Assembly (NCBI GenBank): GCA_901472505.1
Contig: LR590468.1
Span: 1,674,001-1,738,000 of the forward strand
Direction of reading: 5' to 3'
Origin: Proteus vulgaris
GTDB lineage: Bacteria > Pseudomonadota > Gammaproteobacteria > Enterobacterales > Enterobacteriaceae
Length of the DNA stretch: 64,000 nucleotides
The position numbers and the translations under genes were made by a program. The notes beneath the pieces are model-generated. The model did no database searches and was not told where the DNA came from. It saw only the letters and a list, made by a program, of their open reading frames with translations. This document shows positions 9,956 to 21,472 of this stretch, piece after piece (the first letter of the stretch is position 1; each line of letters begins with the position of its first letter).

Positions 9956-10384
9956 ATGAAAGTATCAGCACGCAATCAGTTAGTTGGTAAAGTTATTGAT
10001 ATTATTGAAGGTGCCGTTAATAACGAAGTTGTTTTATCGTTAGCGCATGGTGAAAAACTGGCAACCATTATTACTAAAGAGAGTTGTGGCAGTTTAAATA
10101 TTAAAAAAGATGGCGAAGCAATTGCCATTATTAAAGCGCCATGGGTTGTTTTAGCACTACCTGATTGTGGTTTGAATTTTTCTGCACGTAATCAGTTTGC
10201 AGGAAAAGTAACTCAAATCGTACAAGGCGCTGTAAATTCAACGGTGCACTTAGAAACAGCGAAAGGCTTAGAGTTGACTGCGGTTATTACAAATGAGAGC
10301 TTGCAAGAGATGATGTTGGCAAAAGGCAGTGATGTTTTAGCATTAGTGAAAGCATCTAGTGTGATCGTTGCAACGCGTAAATAA
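9956..10384 (+). CDS. Tandem Mop-domain molybdate-binding protein (ModG/molbindin-like)
   Basis: A 142-residue cytosolic protein made of two Mop (TOBE-type) repeats, each beginning SARNQ: residues about 4-70 and 75-141. Both carry the GKVxxIxxGAVN pattern of the molbindin fold. Proteins of this kind bind and store molybdate or tungstate as hexamers or trimers. The molybdenum-dependent formate dehydrogenase cluster begins about 2 kb away, so a molybdenum buffering role is plausible. Start ATG 9956 follows AGAGGTGGATAA. It is monocistronic: about 290 bases separate it from bcsZ, and a hairpin terminator follows. Confidence 0.85.
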   Translation: MKVSARNQLVGKVIDIIEGAVNNEVVLSLAHGEKLATIITKESCGSLNIKKDGEAIAIIKAPWVVLALPDCGLNFSARNQFAGKVTQIVQGAVNSTVHLETAKGLELTAVITNESLQEMMLAKGSDVLALVKASSVIVATRK

Positions 10385-10410
10385 TAGCATTCAATGTTTT
10401 GAGATAAAAA

Positions 10411-10434
10411 AAGAGGCTAGATAATTAGCCTCTT
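10411..10434. terminator. Bidirectional intrinsic terminator
   Basis: AAGAGGCTA pairs with TAGCCTCTT across a 6-base loop and is preceded by an A-run. It separates the plus-strand Mop gene from the minus-strand sulfatase-family gene and can serve both. Confidence 0.75.
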
Positions 10435-10492
10435 ATTCGTTGATATTAATCAGATTTATAATCCCGATCATCCATTATTTAAGTGACAAAAA

Positions 10493-12142
10493 TTAATCAT
10501 CAGCGACACCAGCAACTTTCAGTTTTTCGTAAATATAATTTTTATAACTGTTAATTAATTTTTCGTCTTCACAGTCATTTAATTTCCCTTCACATAAGTG
10601 TCGCATTTGAATATTGGCTTTATAGAAAGGAGATAATGGTAAACGTGCACGCTCCAGTATCATTCCACCTAAGAAGCTAATATCTGTTAATTCACCTGTT
10701 GTTATTGGTGCACCTTGAGTTAGATTGTCTCTTAATGTGAATTGAGTAATATGTGCGGGATTAGTAAATGGTGACTGGTAATTATTTAATTCAATATTAG
10801 GTTGATGATCACCAAAATAAAGAAACATTGTTGGTTTTTCTCTTTGAGCAACAAAATTAGAGAAATCTTTAATTGCTGGATCACTAGTAATAATTTTTTC
10901 CATATAGTGGCTAAATTTACCTGGTGCATTATTGCTTTCTGTTTGACCCGTAATTTGGTACATATCTCTGTGTGATTCATCATAAGGACCATGCTCATAC
11001 ATGGTTAATGAGAATATAAACAATGGTTTGTCAGTCCTTTTTTTCAAAACCTCTTCAACGTAACCTAGCATATCTTGCGTCGATATCTTCCACAGATTTT
11101 CTTCTAATGTCCCAGGGTAGCCAAGTTCTTGAGGTTGAATGATTTCATCAATTCCCATTTTTTCATAAGCGTAGCCTGCATGGTAAGCACTGCGATTAAA
11201 TGGGGTGAGTAAGACGGTGTAATAACCTTCTGCTTTGAGTTGACGGAATAAACTCTCATTCAGGTTATCGACAACAAAATAGAATACAGAGTTTTTACGT
11301 GCACCAAAATCATCCGTATTTAACCCTGTTAATACAGAAAATTCAGAAAGCCAAGTACCACCACCAAAGGTTTGTACACGTAAAGGGCTTTGCGCACTTA
11401 CTCCTTCATCTTTTTGGAACATAAATAAATCAGGGAGTGTGACATCTTTATCAAATTGATAAATGGAAGGATTAACTGTTGATTCTTGTAATAAAACGAT
11501 AATATCAGGTTTTATTTTAACCTGTGTTTCAGGTAATACGGTTTTGCTTGCCTTTTCAAGAAAGTAGTCAGCACTTTCTTGAAAATAAGGCGGATGATAT
11601 GTTGTTTGGTAACCTGACATCATTAAATTAGTGACAGTACCTCTTCCTCCTGGAAGCGTTCCTTCCCATTCAGCTTGCCATTTTTCTACGGTAAAATGGA
11701 TTGTGGTAAACCCAATGATGATGAAAAGTAAGCTACTTATACGTAAGGCTGGGCGTGATTTTTTGGAAAAACGCCAAGCAATAGACATATTGATAAGAAG
11801 CCATATTAGCATTGCAACTAATGCTACAGCGGCTTCCCAATAATGCCCTAATGTCCCTAAATTTGAACTGTCAAAGGCTAAGTTAAAGTCAGAGAACATT
11901 AATGTTTCTTTGTAATAATGGACTTTAAGTTGGTTAATAAACTTAGTGATAAGGAAAAGCGTACCGGTGGTAATAGCCGAAAATAAAACACGCGCTGATA
12001 AAATAAAGCAAATAGAAAAAATAATAAAATAAGCACCTACAGAGAGTAGTGCAGTATAAATAAACGTTGCTTTCTCAAAAACAATAAACAGAGAGCCAAT
12101 AAGAATGAGTGCAAGATAAGCACTTCCTAATAGTTTTTTCAT
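10493..12142 (-). CDS. LTA-synthase-like sulfatase-family membrane protein
   Basis: A 549-residue inner-membrane enzyme of the alkaline phosphatase/sulfatase superfamily. About five transmembrane helices occupy residues 1-165, followed by a periplasmic catalytic domain. Recognisable motifs are VLLQESTVNP (metal ligand and catalytic threonine), FGGGTWLSEFSVLTG and YFGDHQP (metal-binding Asp-His). This architecture is shared by lipoteichoic acid synthases, OpgB phosphoglycerol transferases and phosphoethanolamine transferases. The substrate here is probably a phosphoglycerol or phosphoethanolamine group moved onto an envelope glycan, but cannot be fixed. It is downstream of selB on the same strand, with a strong hairpin between, so it is probably transcribed separately. 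Confidence 0.8.
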   Translation of the reverse strand: MKKLLGSAYLALILIGSLFIVFEKATFIYTALLSVGAYFIIFSICFILSARVLFSAITTGTLFLITKFINQLKVHYYKETLMFSDFNLAFDSSNLGTLGHYWEAAVALVAMLIWLLINMSIAWRFSKKSRPALRISSLLFIIIGFTTIHFTVEKWQAEWEGTLPGGRGTVTNLMMSGYQTTYHPPYFQESADYFLEKASKTVLPETQVKIKPDIIVLLQESTVNPSIYQFDKDVTLPDLFMFQKDEGVSAQSPLRVQTFGGGTWLSEFSVLTGLNTDDFGARKNSVFYFVVDNLNESLFRQLKAEGYYTVLLTPFNRSAYHAGYAYEKMGIDEIIQPQELGYPGTLEENLWKISTQDMLGYVEEVLKKRTDKPLFIFSLTMYEHGPYDESHRDMYQITGQTESNNAPGKFSHYMEKIITSDPAIKDFSNFVAQREKPTMFLYFGDHQPNIELNNYQSPFTNPAHITQFTLRDNLTQGAPITTGELTDISFLGGMILERARLPLSPFYKANIQMRHLCEGKLNDCEDEKLINSYKNYIYEKLKVAGVADD

Positions 12143-12208
12143 ATCTCTTCCGAGTATAGCGATAAAGAATAAAGGGGATATTTTACAAATATTGTAGGTG
12201 ATAACCTT

Positions 12209-12242
12209 AACTTAGGCTAAATAAAGTTATTTAGCCTAAGTT
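12209..12242 (-). terminator. Long hairpin downstream of selB
   Basis: AACTTAGGCTAAATAA pairs with TTATTTAGCCTAAGTT across a two-base loop, a 16-bp stem lying 12 bases past the selB stop. It probably ends the fdo-fdhE-selAB transcript. Confidence 0.7.
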
Positions 12243-12253
12243 AATATGGATAT

Positions 12254-14115
12254 TTAGAATAACCCTTTATCTCGTAAAATATGAAGATCTTTTTTGCGAC
12301 GAGTAAAACCAGTGCGGTCAAAATATTCTAAGATTTGTACTGCTAATTTACGTCCAACAGATAACTCATCACGAAAGTCCGCAGCGGTGACACTGCCATT
12401 ATTCTCATTGTATTTCACAATAATGGAAGCAAACTTTTCTATAGAAGTATGTGTATAGTAGCGATCAGCAATAATCGGAATAATTAAACCTAATTGTGCT
12501 GCTTTGCGTAATAAGGAACGAATTTCTTTTTCATCGATTTTCATTTCGTTTGCAAGATCACGTACCCACCAAGGCTCAGATTGTTCAAAATAGACTTTAG
12601 CATGTTGCCATAAAGACTCTTGTTCTGACGAAAAAGCAAGACCATGAGTCGGGAGGTGAAGCCAACCACGACTTTGGCTAATCGCACCTTCTTTACGTAA
12701 TTGTTCAATTAAGTGGTATACCAATTCATCATGATACGTTGGGAGTGCCATCCGTTTTAAACGAGAGCGTCCAACTCCCATTTGATCATTATGTTGTTGG
12801 TGATATTCCTCAAGAGTATTAAGTAATTTTTGTTTTGCATTATCAGCATTATTTTTAGAAAGAATAATGCCCGCAACGTTGACTAGCTCAAATGTCTCTA
12901 ATAACTGCTCAAGTGCATTTTCGGTTAATTGTTGGCCCAAGCAAATTGATTGAGAGATAATTCACCTTTCGGTAAACATAGCGCCAAATTAGCGCGAGCA
13001 CTGTCCGCCTTATCCAGTTGATGTAGCCAAGTTAAAAATTCACGTTGTCGTTTACCTCTGCGTGGTGAATGCAAATGTAAGACTTTTGCCGCTGCTAATG
13101 TACGTTGAGCACTAATATCACGTAAAATCAGTCTATCGTTATCCACCAGCCAAAGTGGTTCATCAAGAATAAGCTCGGCTAATTGTGGTGTATCGTTCGC
13201 TTCATTTAAGAGGGCAACTCGTCCCGTAATATGACGAGTACCATGGTGAATATGTACCGGTTGCCAATGTTTTAAAGGTTCATCTGCGATTAAACTAACT
13301 AAGACTTTATGGGCTTGATAGTTGGGCTTTTGAGAAAGCAACCAATCGCCACGAGAGACATTTTCTTTGCTGACATCTCCCGTGATATTAATTGCGATAC
13401 GATGACCTGCTCCTGCACTTTCTACGGGATGATTTTGTGCATGTAACGCTCTTATTCTTGCCGGCTTATCAGCGCCTGTTAACCAAAATGTATCACCAAC
13501 AGAAATTTGTCCTGCCAGAGCGGTACCTGTAACCACTAACCCCGCCCCTTTAATACTAAACACGCGATCTATTGCTAAGCGGAAGCGTTTATGCCATTGA
13601 GGGTGTTGTTGCTCTTGTTGATGAAGCTCAACAAGATAGTCACGAAGTGCTGGGATCCCTTCACCAGAAGGCGCTGAAGTGACAAAAATATCAGGGTGTT
13701 GCCAACCTAAATTTGCTAATACATCGGTTGTTTGTGCACGAACTTCTTCAATGCGAGCTGATGTAACACGATCTGCTTTTGTGAGAATAACCGTGACTTG
13801 AGGACAGCCAGCAAGGTGTAAGATAGAAATATGTTCGATGGTTTGTGTCATAACCCCATCGTCACAAGCCACAATTAATAATGCATGAGAGATCCCACCA
13901 ACCCCAGCAAGCATATTTGAAAGAAATTTTTCATGGCCAGGTACATCGACAAAACCAATAGACGTTCCGTCATCTTGGCGCCAATAGGCATAACCTAAAT
14001 CTATCGTCATGCCTCGTTTTTTCTCTTCGGGTAAATGGGTTGTATTTACCCCAGTGATAGCTTGTATAAGTGTGGTTTTTCCGTGGTCTACGTGACCTGC
14101 TGTTGCAAAAATCAT
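12254..14115 (-). CDS. selB: Selenocysteine-specific elongation factor SelB, frameshifted
   Basis: Delivers selenocysteyl-tRNA to ribosomes at UGA codons that have a SECIS hairpin. The GTPase motifs are at the N-terminus: [17 protein letters not shown] and TKAD. EF-Tu-like domains follow, then winged-helix repeats that bind SECIS RNA (residues about 400-620). The frame breaks near 12937: the upstream part ends FAWANN and the downstream part resumes [10 protein letters not shown]. One C added to the CC run, as GGGCCCAAC, restores a 620-residue protein of normal length. The start overlaps the selA stop (ATGA), so the two are coupled. It serves the selenoprotein fdoG in the same cluster. A real split of SelB is not known to me, so an error or a recent mutation is more likely. 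Confidence 0.93.
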
Positions 14116-15503
14116 AGTAAAAGTGCCTGTATTAATGCATTTTCATCCTCAAGACAGCGCAGATCAAGCCACAGGCGACCATCCGTAATTCGACCTATAA
14201 TAGGCTTTTCTAAATCACGCCAAAGCGCGGCTAATGCATCTAATTGGCTACCTTTTCCATCTTTCGCCTCAAAGGTCAGTGCAGCACTTGGTAAACTTTC
14301 AATAGGTAACGAACCACTGCCTATTTGAGATGCACATGAGGATATCGTGATATGGTAATTTTCCCCATAATATGCCTGAAAATGGGGTAATAACCGTTGC
14401 GCCATGTCATGAATTTCTGTTTGTGTCCGAGTTAACAAACGTAATGTCGGAATTTCAACAGCCATTTTTTCAGGTTGCTGATAAAGGCGTAATGTGGCGT
14501 CTAATGCCGCTAATGTCATCTTATCAACACGTAGCGCACGCTTTAGAGGGTGATGTTGAATAGCTTCAATCCACGCTTTTTTACCTAAGATGATCCCCGC
14601 TTGAGGTCCACCTAATAATTTATCACCAGAGAAGGTGACAAGGTCGATACCTTGTTGCAGATAATCTTGAGGCATGGGTTCTGAAGGTAAGCCTAAGGTA
14701 GCCAAATGAGTCATTGAGCCACTACCTAAATCGATAGCAGTAGGTAAATTCATCTCTTGACCTAAAGCAGCTAACTCATCACTATGTACTTCAGCGGTAA
14801 AGCCTTGAATAGCGTAATTGCTGGTGTGAACTTTCATCAGCAATCCCGTATTTTCATTGATAGCGTTACGATAATCTTTAAGGTGAGTACGGTTTGTTGT
14901 GCCCACTTCTTTGAGTGTACAACCTGCTTGTGTCATCACATCAGGGATACGAAAAGCGCCGCCAATTTCCACTAATTCACCGCGAGAAACAACAACTTCT
15001 TTATTTGGAGCCACTGTTGCAAGCATCAGTAAAACAGCCGCTGCGTTGTTATTTACTATACAGGCATCTTCTGCTCCTGTTAATTCACATAACAAGTCAG
15101 CGATAGCGCGATCACGGTGTCCTCTTGAAGCACCATCAAGAGAATACTCTAAGGTTGCTGGTGAACGCATAACTTGGCTAACGGCTTCGATGGCGGATTC
15201 TGCCATTAATGCACGCCCTAGATTGGTGTGTAAAACGGTACCTGTTAAATTGAAAACAGGTTTAATCGAAGATTTTCGTTGTAATGTAATGCGATTTTTT
15301 AATTCATCAGCCCAATGGTTGTGCCATTGTGGTAGGCCATTTTTTTGGCGAATAGTGATACGCGCTTCTTCTTGTAACTTTCGTAAATGCTCAGTAATAA
15401 ATGTCTGACCATAAGAAGCAACTAAAGCCTGAATTTCTTCTTGATGCAACAACTTATCAATAGACGGTAGTTGGCTGTAAAGTGAGCGCGTATCATTTGT
15501 CAT
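14112..15503 (-). CDS. selA: L-seryl-tRNA(Sec) selenium transferase SelA
   Basis: Pyridoxal-phosphate enzyme converting seryl-tRNA(Sec) to selenocysteyl-tRNA(Sec) with selenophosphate. Its 463 residues equal the E. coli length. The PLP lysine lies in the [12 protein letters not shown] motif near residue 295, and the glycine-rich [11 protein letters not shown] segment is present near residue 90. It follows fdhE by 15 bases and overlaps selB by four, forming one transcription unit with the selenoenzyme it supports. Confidence 0.96.
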   Translation of the reverse strand: MTNDTRSLYSQLPSIDKLLHQEEIQALVASYGQTFITEHLRKLQEEARITIRQKNGLPQWHNHWADELKNRITLQRKSSIKPVFNLTGTVLHTNLGRALMAESAIEAVSQVMRSPATLEYSLDGASRGHRDRAIADLLCELTGAEDACIVNNNAAAVLLMLATVAPNKEVVVSRGELVEIGGAFRIPDVMTQAGCTLKEVGTTNRTHLKDYRNAINENTGLLMKVHTSNYAIQGFTAEVHSDELAALGQEMNLPTAIDLGSGSMTHLATLGLPSEPMPQDYLQQGIDLVTFSGDKLLGGPQAGIILGKKAWIEAIQHHPLKRALRVDKMTLAALDATLRLYQQPEKMAVEIPTLRLLTRTQTEIHDMAQRLLPHFQAYYGENYHITISSCASQIGSGSLPIESLPSAALTFEAKDGKGSQLDALAALWRDLEKPIIGRITDGRLWLDLRCLEDENALIQALLL

Positions 15504-15518
15504 ACTAGTACCTAATTA

Positions 15519-16438
15519 TTATTCATTGGGGAACAGGAAAGGGTTAATGCTACTACGAGCAAAGCCTTCTTCTTCCATTTTTGCATCAAGAACAATAGAG
15601 GCTAAATCATCAGCCACCGCATCGACATTCGCATCTTTTTCTTGATATAAAATTTTCAGATAGCTTCCACAGTCACCACAGCTTTCTGCTTTAACAGGCG
15701 CATTTTCGCTGTCTAATGACCAGTAATTTAATTGACCTGTTAGTTCACAGTTGGTGCATTTTATACGCACAACATGCCACTCGGTTTCACATAAATTACA
15801 ATGTAAATAGCGTAAGCCTTGTGTTGTTCCGATTTGTACTATGCTTGTCACTGGCATACTGTTACAAACAGGACAGAATTGGCGGTTTTCACCATATTCT
15901 GTTTTCGCTTTACCAGGAATATTAGAGGCCAATTGTGCCCAGTAAAGAGATAATGCAGACCAGATAAAGACCGATTTATCTGCAGACACTTTTGAATATT
16001 CATCATTAAGTAATGCTGTCGCCATCTCTTCTAATTCAGTTTCAGAAGCTTTAGACAGGTTTTCTAAGGTGATAGTGACGCTTTCAGGTACAACTGGACG
16101 TAATTCAGCGATGATAGAGGCTAATAAGGCGTGCCAATGTTTACTACGCTTGAATGTTCTTTTGTCTAAAGGTGCAATACCCGCTTGCTGAGTGAGAAGT
16201 GGTGCAAGATCAATAATCAATGGGTTGTCGTGGAGTGCTTTTTCTTGTGCCTTAGCAATTTCAGCTGCGAATTCAAGGTAGTCTGCAAAAGGATTCTCTT
16301 TTGCGAGTGCGTGAAAACGTTCAGCACGACGTTGGTAGAGATTTTTCAGATTAGGGAATAAGACGGGGGAATAAAGCTAATGCCTTTTTCTGATTGCTCT
16401 TTGCCTAATTGCTCTTTAGGAACGATGCGAATACTCAT
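15519..16438 (-). CDS. fdhE: Formate dehydrogenase accessory protein FdhE, frameshifted
   Basis: Cytoplasmic rubredoxin-like protein needed for maturation of the respiratory formate dehydrogenases. Four CxxC-type motifs ([32 protein letters not shown]) form the metal site. The true N-terminus is [12 protein letters not shown] at 16438, but that frame ends after about 33 codons. Restoring one G near 16364 (CCCCCGTC to CCCCCGGTC) joins it to the rest as [16 protein letters not shown] and gives 306 residues, close to the usual 309. It lies between fdoI and selA in the cluster. Confidence 0.93.
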
Positions 16439-16596
16439 AACGTTCTATCTTCCTATTATCTTAAATTTTATAGTGAATACCCACAGGGTTTGGCTTCAGG
16501 ATAAATCAAATACAAACACGAAGCCATGACAGCAGGTAATAATAGCGTGATTTTATTGTTTTTTTACGTTTTAAAACGGACGTAAATTGAATAAAA

Positions 16597-16620
16597 AACG
16601 GAGGCTAACAAGCCTCCGTT
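16597..16620 (-). terminator. Terminator after fdoI
   Basis: AACGGAGGCT pairs with AGCCTCCGTT across a four-base loop. On the minus strand it is followed by a T-run, so it should end or attenuate the fdoGHI message before fdhE-selAB. The downstream genes would then be expressed at a lower level by read-through or from their own promoter. Confidence 0.75.
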
Positions 16621-16644
16621 TGTTCAGAAATGTGCTCTATTGCA

Positions 16645-17301
16645 TTATTTCTGTGACTGTTTTTCGGCTTCTTTTTTCTCTTCTTCGAGAATTTCACGAT
16701 ACCAACGAGGATGGTGTTTTTTAGCCCAACCACGAGTTACCCAGCCTTCAATCATGCTACGAATTGATCCTTTCACCCAGAATGCCGCATAAGCATGAAC
16801 AAATACGGTGATTATCAGTAAAATAGCTGATAATGAGTGAACTAATAAGGCAATTCGAATCACTGGGATTGAGAAATATTCTGCGAAATAAGGGCGCCAA
16901 ATGATAATGCCACTGACTGTGAGTAAGATAAGGCTAATACTTAACATCCAGTAAATACCTTTCTGACCTAAGTTATAGTGACCGATATCACCAGCTTCTT
17001 CGTTTTGCAGCACTTTATGAATATTTTTAGCCCAGACTAAGTCATCTTTATCAATAAAGTTATACTTCAAATATCTGAAGAACATAAAGATAAAGAGAAT
17101 AGCCATCGCACTACCTACAAATGGGTGTAACAGGCGTGACAGTTCTGGTGTACCTAATATATTCATGAACCAGTTCAGAGATGGGAAGAAGAAACCCAAT
17201 CCGCTGATTGCTGTGAACAGAAAGACAATCACAACGACCCAGTGGTTTATACGCTCTGATGCGGTGTGGCGAAGAATTTTATCACCTTTCTTCTTCATCA
17301 T
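16645..17301 (-). CDS. fdoI: Formate dehydrogenase-O cytochrome b556 subunit FdoI
   Basis: Inner-membrane di-heme cytochrome b that passes electrons from the FdoH iron-sulfur subunit to quinone. The 218-residue protein has four transmembrane helices, with heme-ligand histidines such as the one in [10 protein letters not shown] near the N-terminus and those in the last helices (LVHSLSA, FVHAYAA). Its start overlaps the fdoH stop by four bases. The C-terminal tail is highly charged. Confidence 0.95.
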   Translation of the reverse strand: MMKKKGDKILRHTASERINHWVVVIVFLFTAISGLGFFFPSLNWFMNILGTPELSRLLHPFVGSAMAILFIFMFFRYLKYNFIDKDDLVWAKNIHKVLQNEEAGDIGHYNLGQKGIYWMLSISLILLTVSGIIIWRPYFAEYFSIPVIRIALLVHSLSAILLIITVFVHAYAAFWVKGSIRSMIEGWVTRGWAKKHHPRWYREILEEEKKEAEKQSQK

Positions 17302-18236
17302 TTCTGCTCCTCCTTATTCACAGAGGTCTGTGTTTTAGAAGATGCTTCCATCTCTTTGAGTGCTTCTTCTTCATCTTCTTCAGTTGTACGGTTTGGACCG
17401 ACACCTAAATAATGGAAAATCGCACCCGCGAAGGTTGCGGCAAAACCAACAGCAGCTAATGGTTTCCAGATACCTTTCCAGAACTTAACGGTTGAGCTAA
17501 TTTCTGGATTTTCTGGTAAACCATGATACAGGTTTGGTTTGTCAGCATGATGGAGAACATACATCACATGTGTACCACCTACGCCTTGTGGATCGTAAAG
17601 ACCTGCGTTGTCATAGCCACGCGTTTGTAGTTCTGAAACACGTTCGCTTGCAAGATTGATCATCGCTTCTTTCGAACCAAAATGAATCGCTCCTGTAGGA
17701 CAGGTTTTCACACACGCAGGCTCTTGGCCAACTTCAACACGGTCAACACATAACGTACATTTGTAAGCACGGTTATCTTCTTCATTAATGCGAGGCACGT
17801 CAAAAGGACAACCAGCAATACAATAACCACAACCAATACAGTGTTCTGATTGGAAATCAACAATACCGTTAGCGTATTGAATGATAGCACCTTCCGCAGG
17901 GCACGCTTTTAAACAGCCCGGATCGGCACAGTGCATACAACCGTCTTTACGGATCAACCATTCCAGCTTGCCATTCTCTTCAACTTCAGAAAAACGCATG
18001 ACTGTCCATGATTTTGCCGTTAAGTCAGTTGGGTTATCGTAAACACCAACGTTAGTGCCAATTTTATCGCGAATATCATTCCATTCAGAACAAGCAACCT
18101 GACAGGCTTTACAGCCGATACAAGTTGTTACGTCGATAAGTTTTGCCACTTCTTCCTTGTAATCCCGCACATGAGGTGCGGGTGTTAGGGAGTTGGTGGC
18201 AGAGCGACGAATAATGTCTTGGGATTGCAGTGACAT
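17298..18236 (-). CDS. fdoH: Formate dehydrogenase-O iron-sulfur subunit FdoH
   Basis: Carries four [4Fe-4S] clusters linking FdoG to FdoI. The cysteine groups are easy to see: [37 protein letters not shown] and CTLCVDRV with a later CVKTCP. A single transmembrane anchor lies at about residues 258-280, with the N-terminal bulk in the periplasm. Length 312, slightly more than the E. coli protein because of a longer charged C-terminal tail. It starts 11 bases after fdoG and overlaps fdoI. Confidence 0.96.
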   Translation of the reverse strand: MSLQSQDIIRRSATNSLTPAPHVRDYKEEVAKLIDVTTCIGCKACQVACSEWNDIRDKIGTNVGVYDNPTDLTAKSWTVMRFSEVEENGKLEWLIRKDGCMHCADPGCLKACPAEGAIIQYANGIVDFQSEHCIGCGYCIAGCPFDVPRINEEDNRAYKCTLCVDRVEVGQEPACVKTCPTGAIHFGSKEAMINLASERVSELQTRGYDNAGLYDPQGVGGTHVMYVLHHADKPNLYHGLPENPEISSTVKFWKGIWKPLAAVGFAATFAGAIFHYLGVGPNRTTEEDEEEALKEMEASSKTQTSVNKEEQK

Positions 18237-18247
18237 AATTTATCTCC

Positions 18248-21200
18248 TTACACCTTTTCCACATTAACAAGGAACGCTTTAAATTCAGGCGTTTGTGTAT
18301 TTGCATCACCAACAAATGGTGTCAACGTATTGGCAATAAAGCCTTTGACTGCAACACCTTCAAAGCCCCAGTGGATAGGAATACCAATGGTATCCACTTT
18401 GCGCCCATCAACATCAAGGGTTTTAATACGCTTAGTGACCACTGCTTTGGCTTTGATATAACCACGTTTTGAGCTGACTTTAACGGTATCGCCTTGTGTA
18501 ATCCCTTTTTCTGCGGCTAAACGCTCACCAATTTCAATAAATTGTTGTGGCTGAATAATCGCATTTAAGCGCGCGTGTTTAGTCCAGAAGTGGAAATGCT
18601 CTGTCAGACGATAAGTTGTTCCGACATATGGGAAGTCTTCTGCTTTACCCATCTCTTTCCAGTCATCTTTAAAGACACGCGCTGCCGGGTTTGAAACCAC
18701 ATTTGGATGCAGTGGGTTAGTCCCTAATGGTGTTTCAATGGGTTCATAGTGCTCAGGGAATGGACCTTCTGCCATCTTATCGATAGCAAATAGACGTCCC
18801 ATACCTTCCGGTTGCATGATAAATGGACCCACATCAGAACCTGGTGCAGCGTTGCTATAGTCAGGCACATCAATACCTGTCCATTTACTGCCATCCCATT
18901 CGATTAACTGACGTTTAGGATCCCATGGTTGACCTTGTGGGTCTGCCGATGCGCGGTTATAAATAATGCGACGATTAAGTGGCCATGCCCATGCCCAACC
19001 TAATGTATTACCCAATCCCGATGGATCTGAGTTATCACGGTTAGCCATTTGGTTGCCTTTTTCTGTCCAGCTACCAGAGAAGATCCAACAACCACTTGAC
19101 GTTGTACCATCATCACGTAACTGAGCAAATGAGCTAAGCAGTTGGCCTTTTTTCAGAATGATATTGCCATCAGCATCTTTTAAATCGACTAATGCTCTAC
19201 CATTACTTTCTTGTGCCACTTCTGCTGGTGTTGGATTATCAGGATCAAAATAATCCCAAGTCATATTCAACACTTGCTCTGGCATCGCACCGCCTTCTTC
19301 TTTGTAAAGTTGGCGTAAGCGATGGAAAATACCCGATAAAATTTCAGCATCAGGGATGGCAACGCCTGGGGCATCTCCCCCTTTCCAGTGCCACTGCAAC
19401 CAGCGACCTGAGTTAACAATAGAGCCGTCTTCTTCTGCGAAACAGGTTGTTGGTAAACGGAAGACTTCAGTTTGAATATCTTCTGTCTTAACGTCGTTCT
19501 CTTCTCCGTGGTTCTGCCAGAAACAAGATGTTTCTGTGTTTAGCGGATCCATCGTGATAAGGAATTTCAGTTTTGATAATGAACGGATCACTTTGTTCTT
19601 ATTTGGGAACGAGGCTACAGGGTTAAAGCCTTGGCAGATATAGCCGTTGACTTCACCTTTATCCATCATCTCAAAATATTGCAGAACATCGTAAGGTTTA
19701 TCCCACTTAGGTAATAGTGAGAAGCCCCAATCATTATCACGTTGAGCGTTATCACCATAGAATGTCTTCATCATACTGACGAAGAATTTAGGATAATTGC
19801 CCCAGTAGTTTACTTGTCCTGGTACTGTCGCTTTTGGCGTATTCGCAGCTAGGTAGGTTTCTAATGACGTCTGCTTTTCAGAAGGCAACGTCAGATAACC
19901 TGGTAAGCTTTGAGATAACAGACCGAGGTCAGTTAAGCCTTGAATATTGGAGTGACCACGTAGCGCATTAACACCGCCACCCGCCATACCCATATTACCT
20001 AACAGTAATTGGATCATTGCCATGGTACGAATGTTTTGGGCACCGACAGTGTGTTGAGTCCAGCCTAATGCATACAGGAAAGATGCTGTTTTATCTTTCG
20101 CTGCTGTTTCAGCGATATATTCACAAACTTTTAAGAAATCATCTTTTGGTGTACCACAAATCTGAGTGACAACATCTGGTGTATAGCGACTCACATGTTG
20201 TTTTAACAGATTCCAGACACAACGAGGATGTTGTAATGTGGTGTCGCGTTTTGCGAAACCATTTTCATCCATCTCGTAATTCCACGTGGTTTTATCGTAT
20301 TGACGTTTTTCAGCATCATATCCACTGAATAAACCATCATCAAAATGATAGTCTTCGCGGACAATTAAGCTCGCATTGGTATAAGCTTCAACGTACTCTT
20401 TTTGATATTTCTTATTTTCGAGCAGATATAAGATAACGCCCGATAAGAACGTAATATCAGTACCAGAACGAATAGGCGTATAGAAATCCGCAACAGCCGC
20501 TGTACGGGTGAAGCGTGGATCAATAACAATGAGCTTGGCATTATTATGGATTTTAGCTTCCATTGCCCAGCGGAATCCCACAGGATGCGCTTCTGCCGCA
20601 TTACCGCCCATGACGACGATAAGGTTGGCATTTTTCATATCAACCCAGTGGTTGGTCATCGCACCGCGACCAAATGTTGGAGCAAGACTTGCTACCGTTG
20701 GTCCGTGTCAGACACGCGCTTGGTTATCGACGGCAAGCATCCCAAGAGCTCGGGTGAATTTCTGAGTTAAAAACCCTGTTTCGTTACTTGCTGCTGAGGC
20801 GCAAAGCATACCCGTTGTTAACCAACGTTGACTTCTACACCTTCTTTATTAAGTTTCTGGAAGTTGGCATCGCGGTCTTTTTTGATTAAGCGCGCAATTC
20901 TGTCAAACGTTTCTTCCCATGAGAGTTTTTCCCATTTATCCGAGCCGGGTGCACGGTATTCTGGGTATTTTAAACGACCTTCACTGTGGATGAAATCCAC
21001 AAGACCAGCACCTTTAGGGCATAATGCACCGCGGTTTACTGGATGGTCTGAGTCACCTTCAATATGGAATATCGTTTCTTTTGCGTTTTTTGCGCCATCG
21101 CCCAGACTATACATTAATAGTCCACAACCGACAGAACAGTACGTACAGGTATTGCGGGTTTCGCGGGCTCTCAATAATTTATACTGACGCGAACCTGCTA

Positions 21201-21294
21201 GCGCAACTGCTGGTGCAAAACCGAGCGCTGCCGCTGTAGTACCTGCCATACCGCCAGCACAGATCTTAAAGAACTGTCTTCTGCTGACCTGCAT
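18248..21294 (-). CDS. fdoG: Formate dehydrogenase-O catalytic selenoprotein FdoG, frameshifted
   Basis: Periplasmic formate oxidation with a bis-molybdopterin centre and selenocysteine. The chosen start, MQVSRRQFF at 21294, has a GAGGAGAG ribosome site and gives a twin-arginine signal; the in-frame ATG codons 18 bases earlier are less likely. A [4Fe-4S] motif (CTYCSVGC) follows. The in-frame TGA at 20710-20708, in the context ARV-U-HGPTV, is the selenocysteine codon, not a stop. Separately the frame breaks near 20824: GVEVN is followed by a stop in the raw sequence, and adding one C (AACGT to AACCGT) restores GVEVNRWLTTG and the reading to the UGA. The reconstruction is 1015 residues, matching E. 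coli. It heads the fdoGHI operon and is divergent from fdhD. Confidence 0.95.
20669..20710 (-). promoter_or_regulatory. Selenocysteine UGA and SECIS-like hairpin in fdoG
   Basis: The TGA at 20710-20708 is followed on the minus strand by a hairpin whose upper stem is AGCAA/TTGCT with a GTC loop (20693-20681). A bacterial SECIS bound by SelB sits in this position. The bases closely resemble the E. coli fdoG/fdnG element as I remember it. Confidence 0.85.
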
Positions 21295-21472
21295 GGGGTC
21301 TCTCCTCATCATACATTGCTTTTACTGACTCTGATTTTCTTCACGAAAATGGAGCTGATTGTTTTTTTATTCTTATTATCCCTAATAGGATCAGGTTCAT
21401 TGCCTGATAGGTAGTGTAAAATCGTTTTACCCGTATTGTTATTATGTATTAATAAATTTAGGAATTCATCTT

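Noticed and set aside
20708..20710. TGA as a nonsense mutation in fdoG
   Set aside because: It lies in the conserved selenocysteine position (ARV-U-HGP), has a SECIS-like hairpin after it, and selA and selB are in the same cluster.
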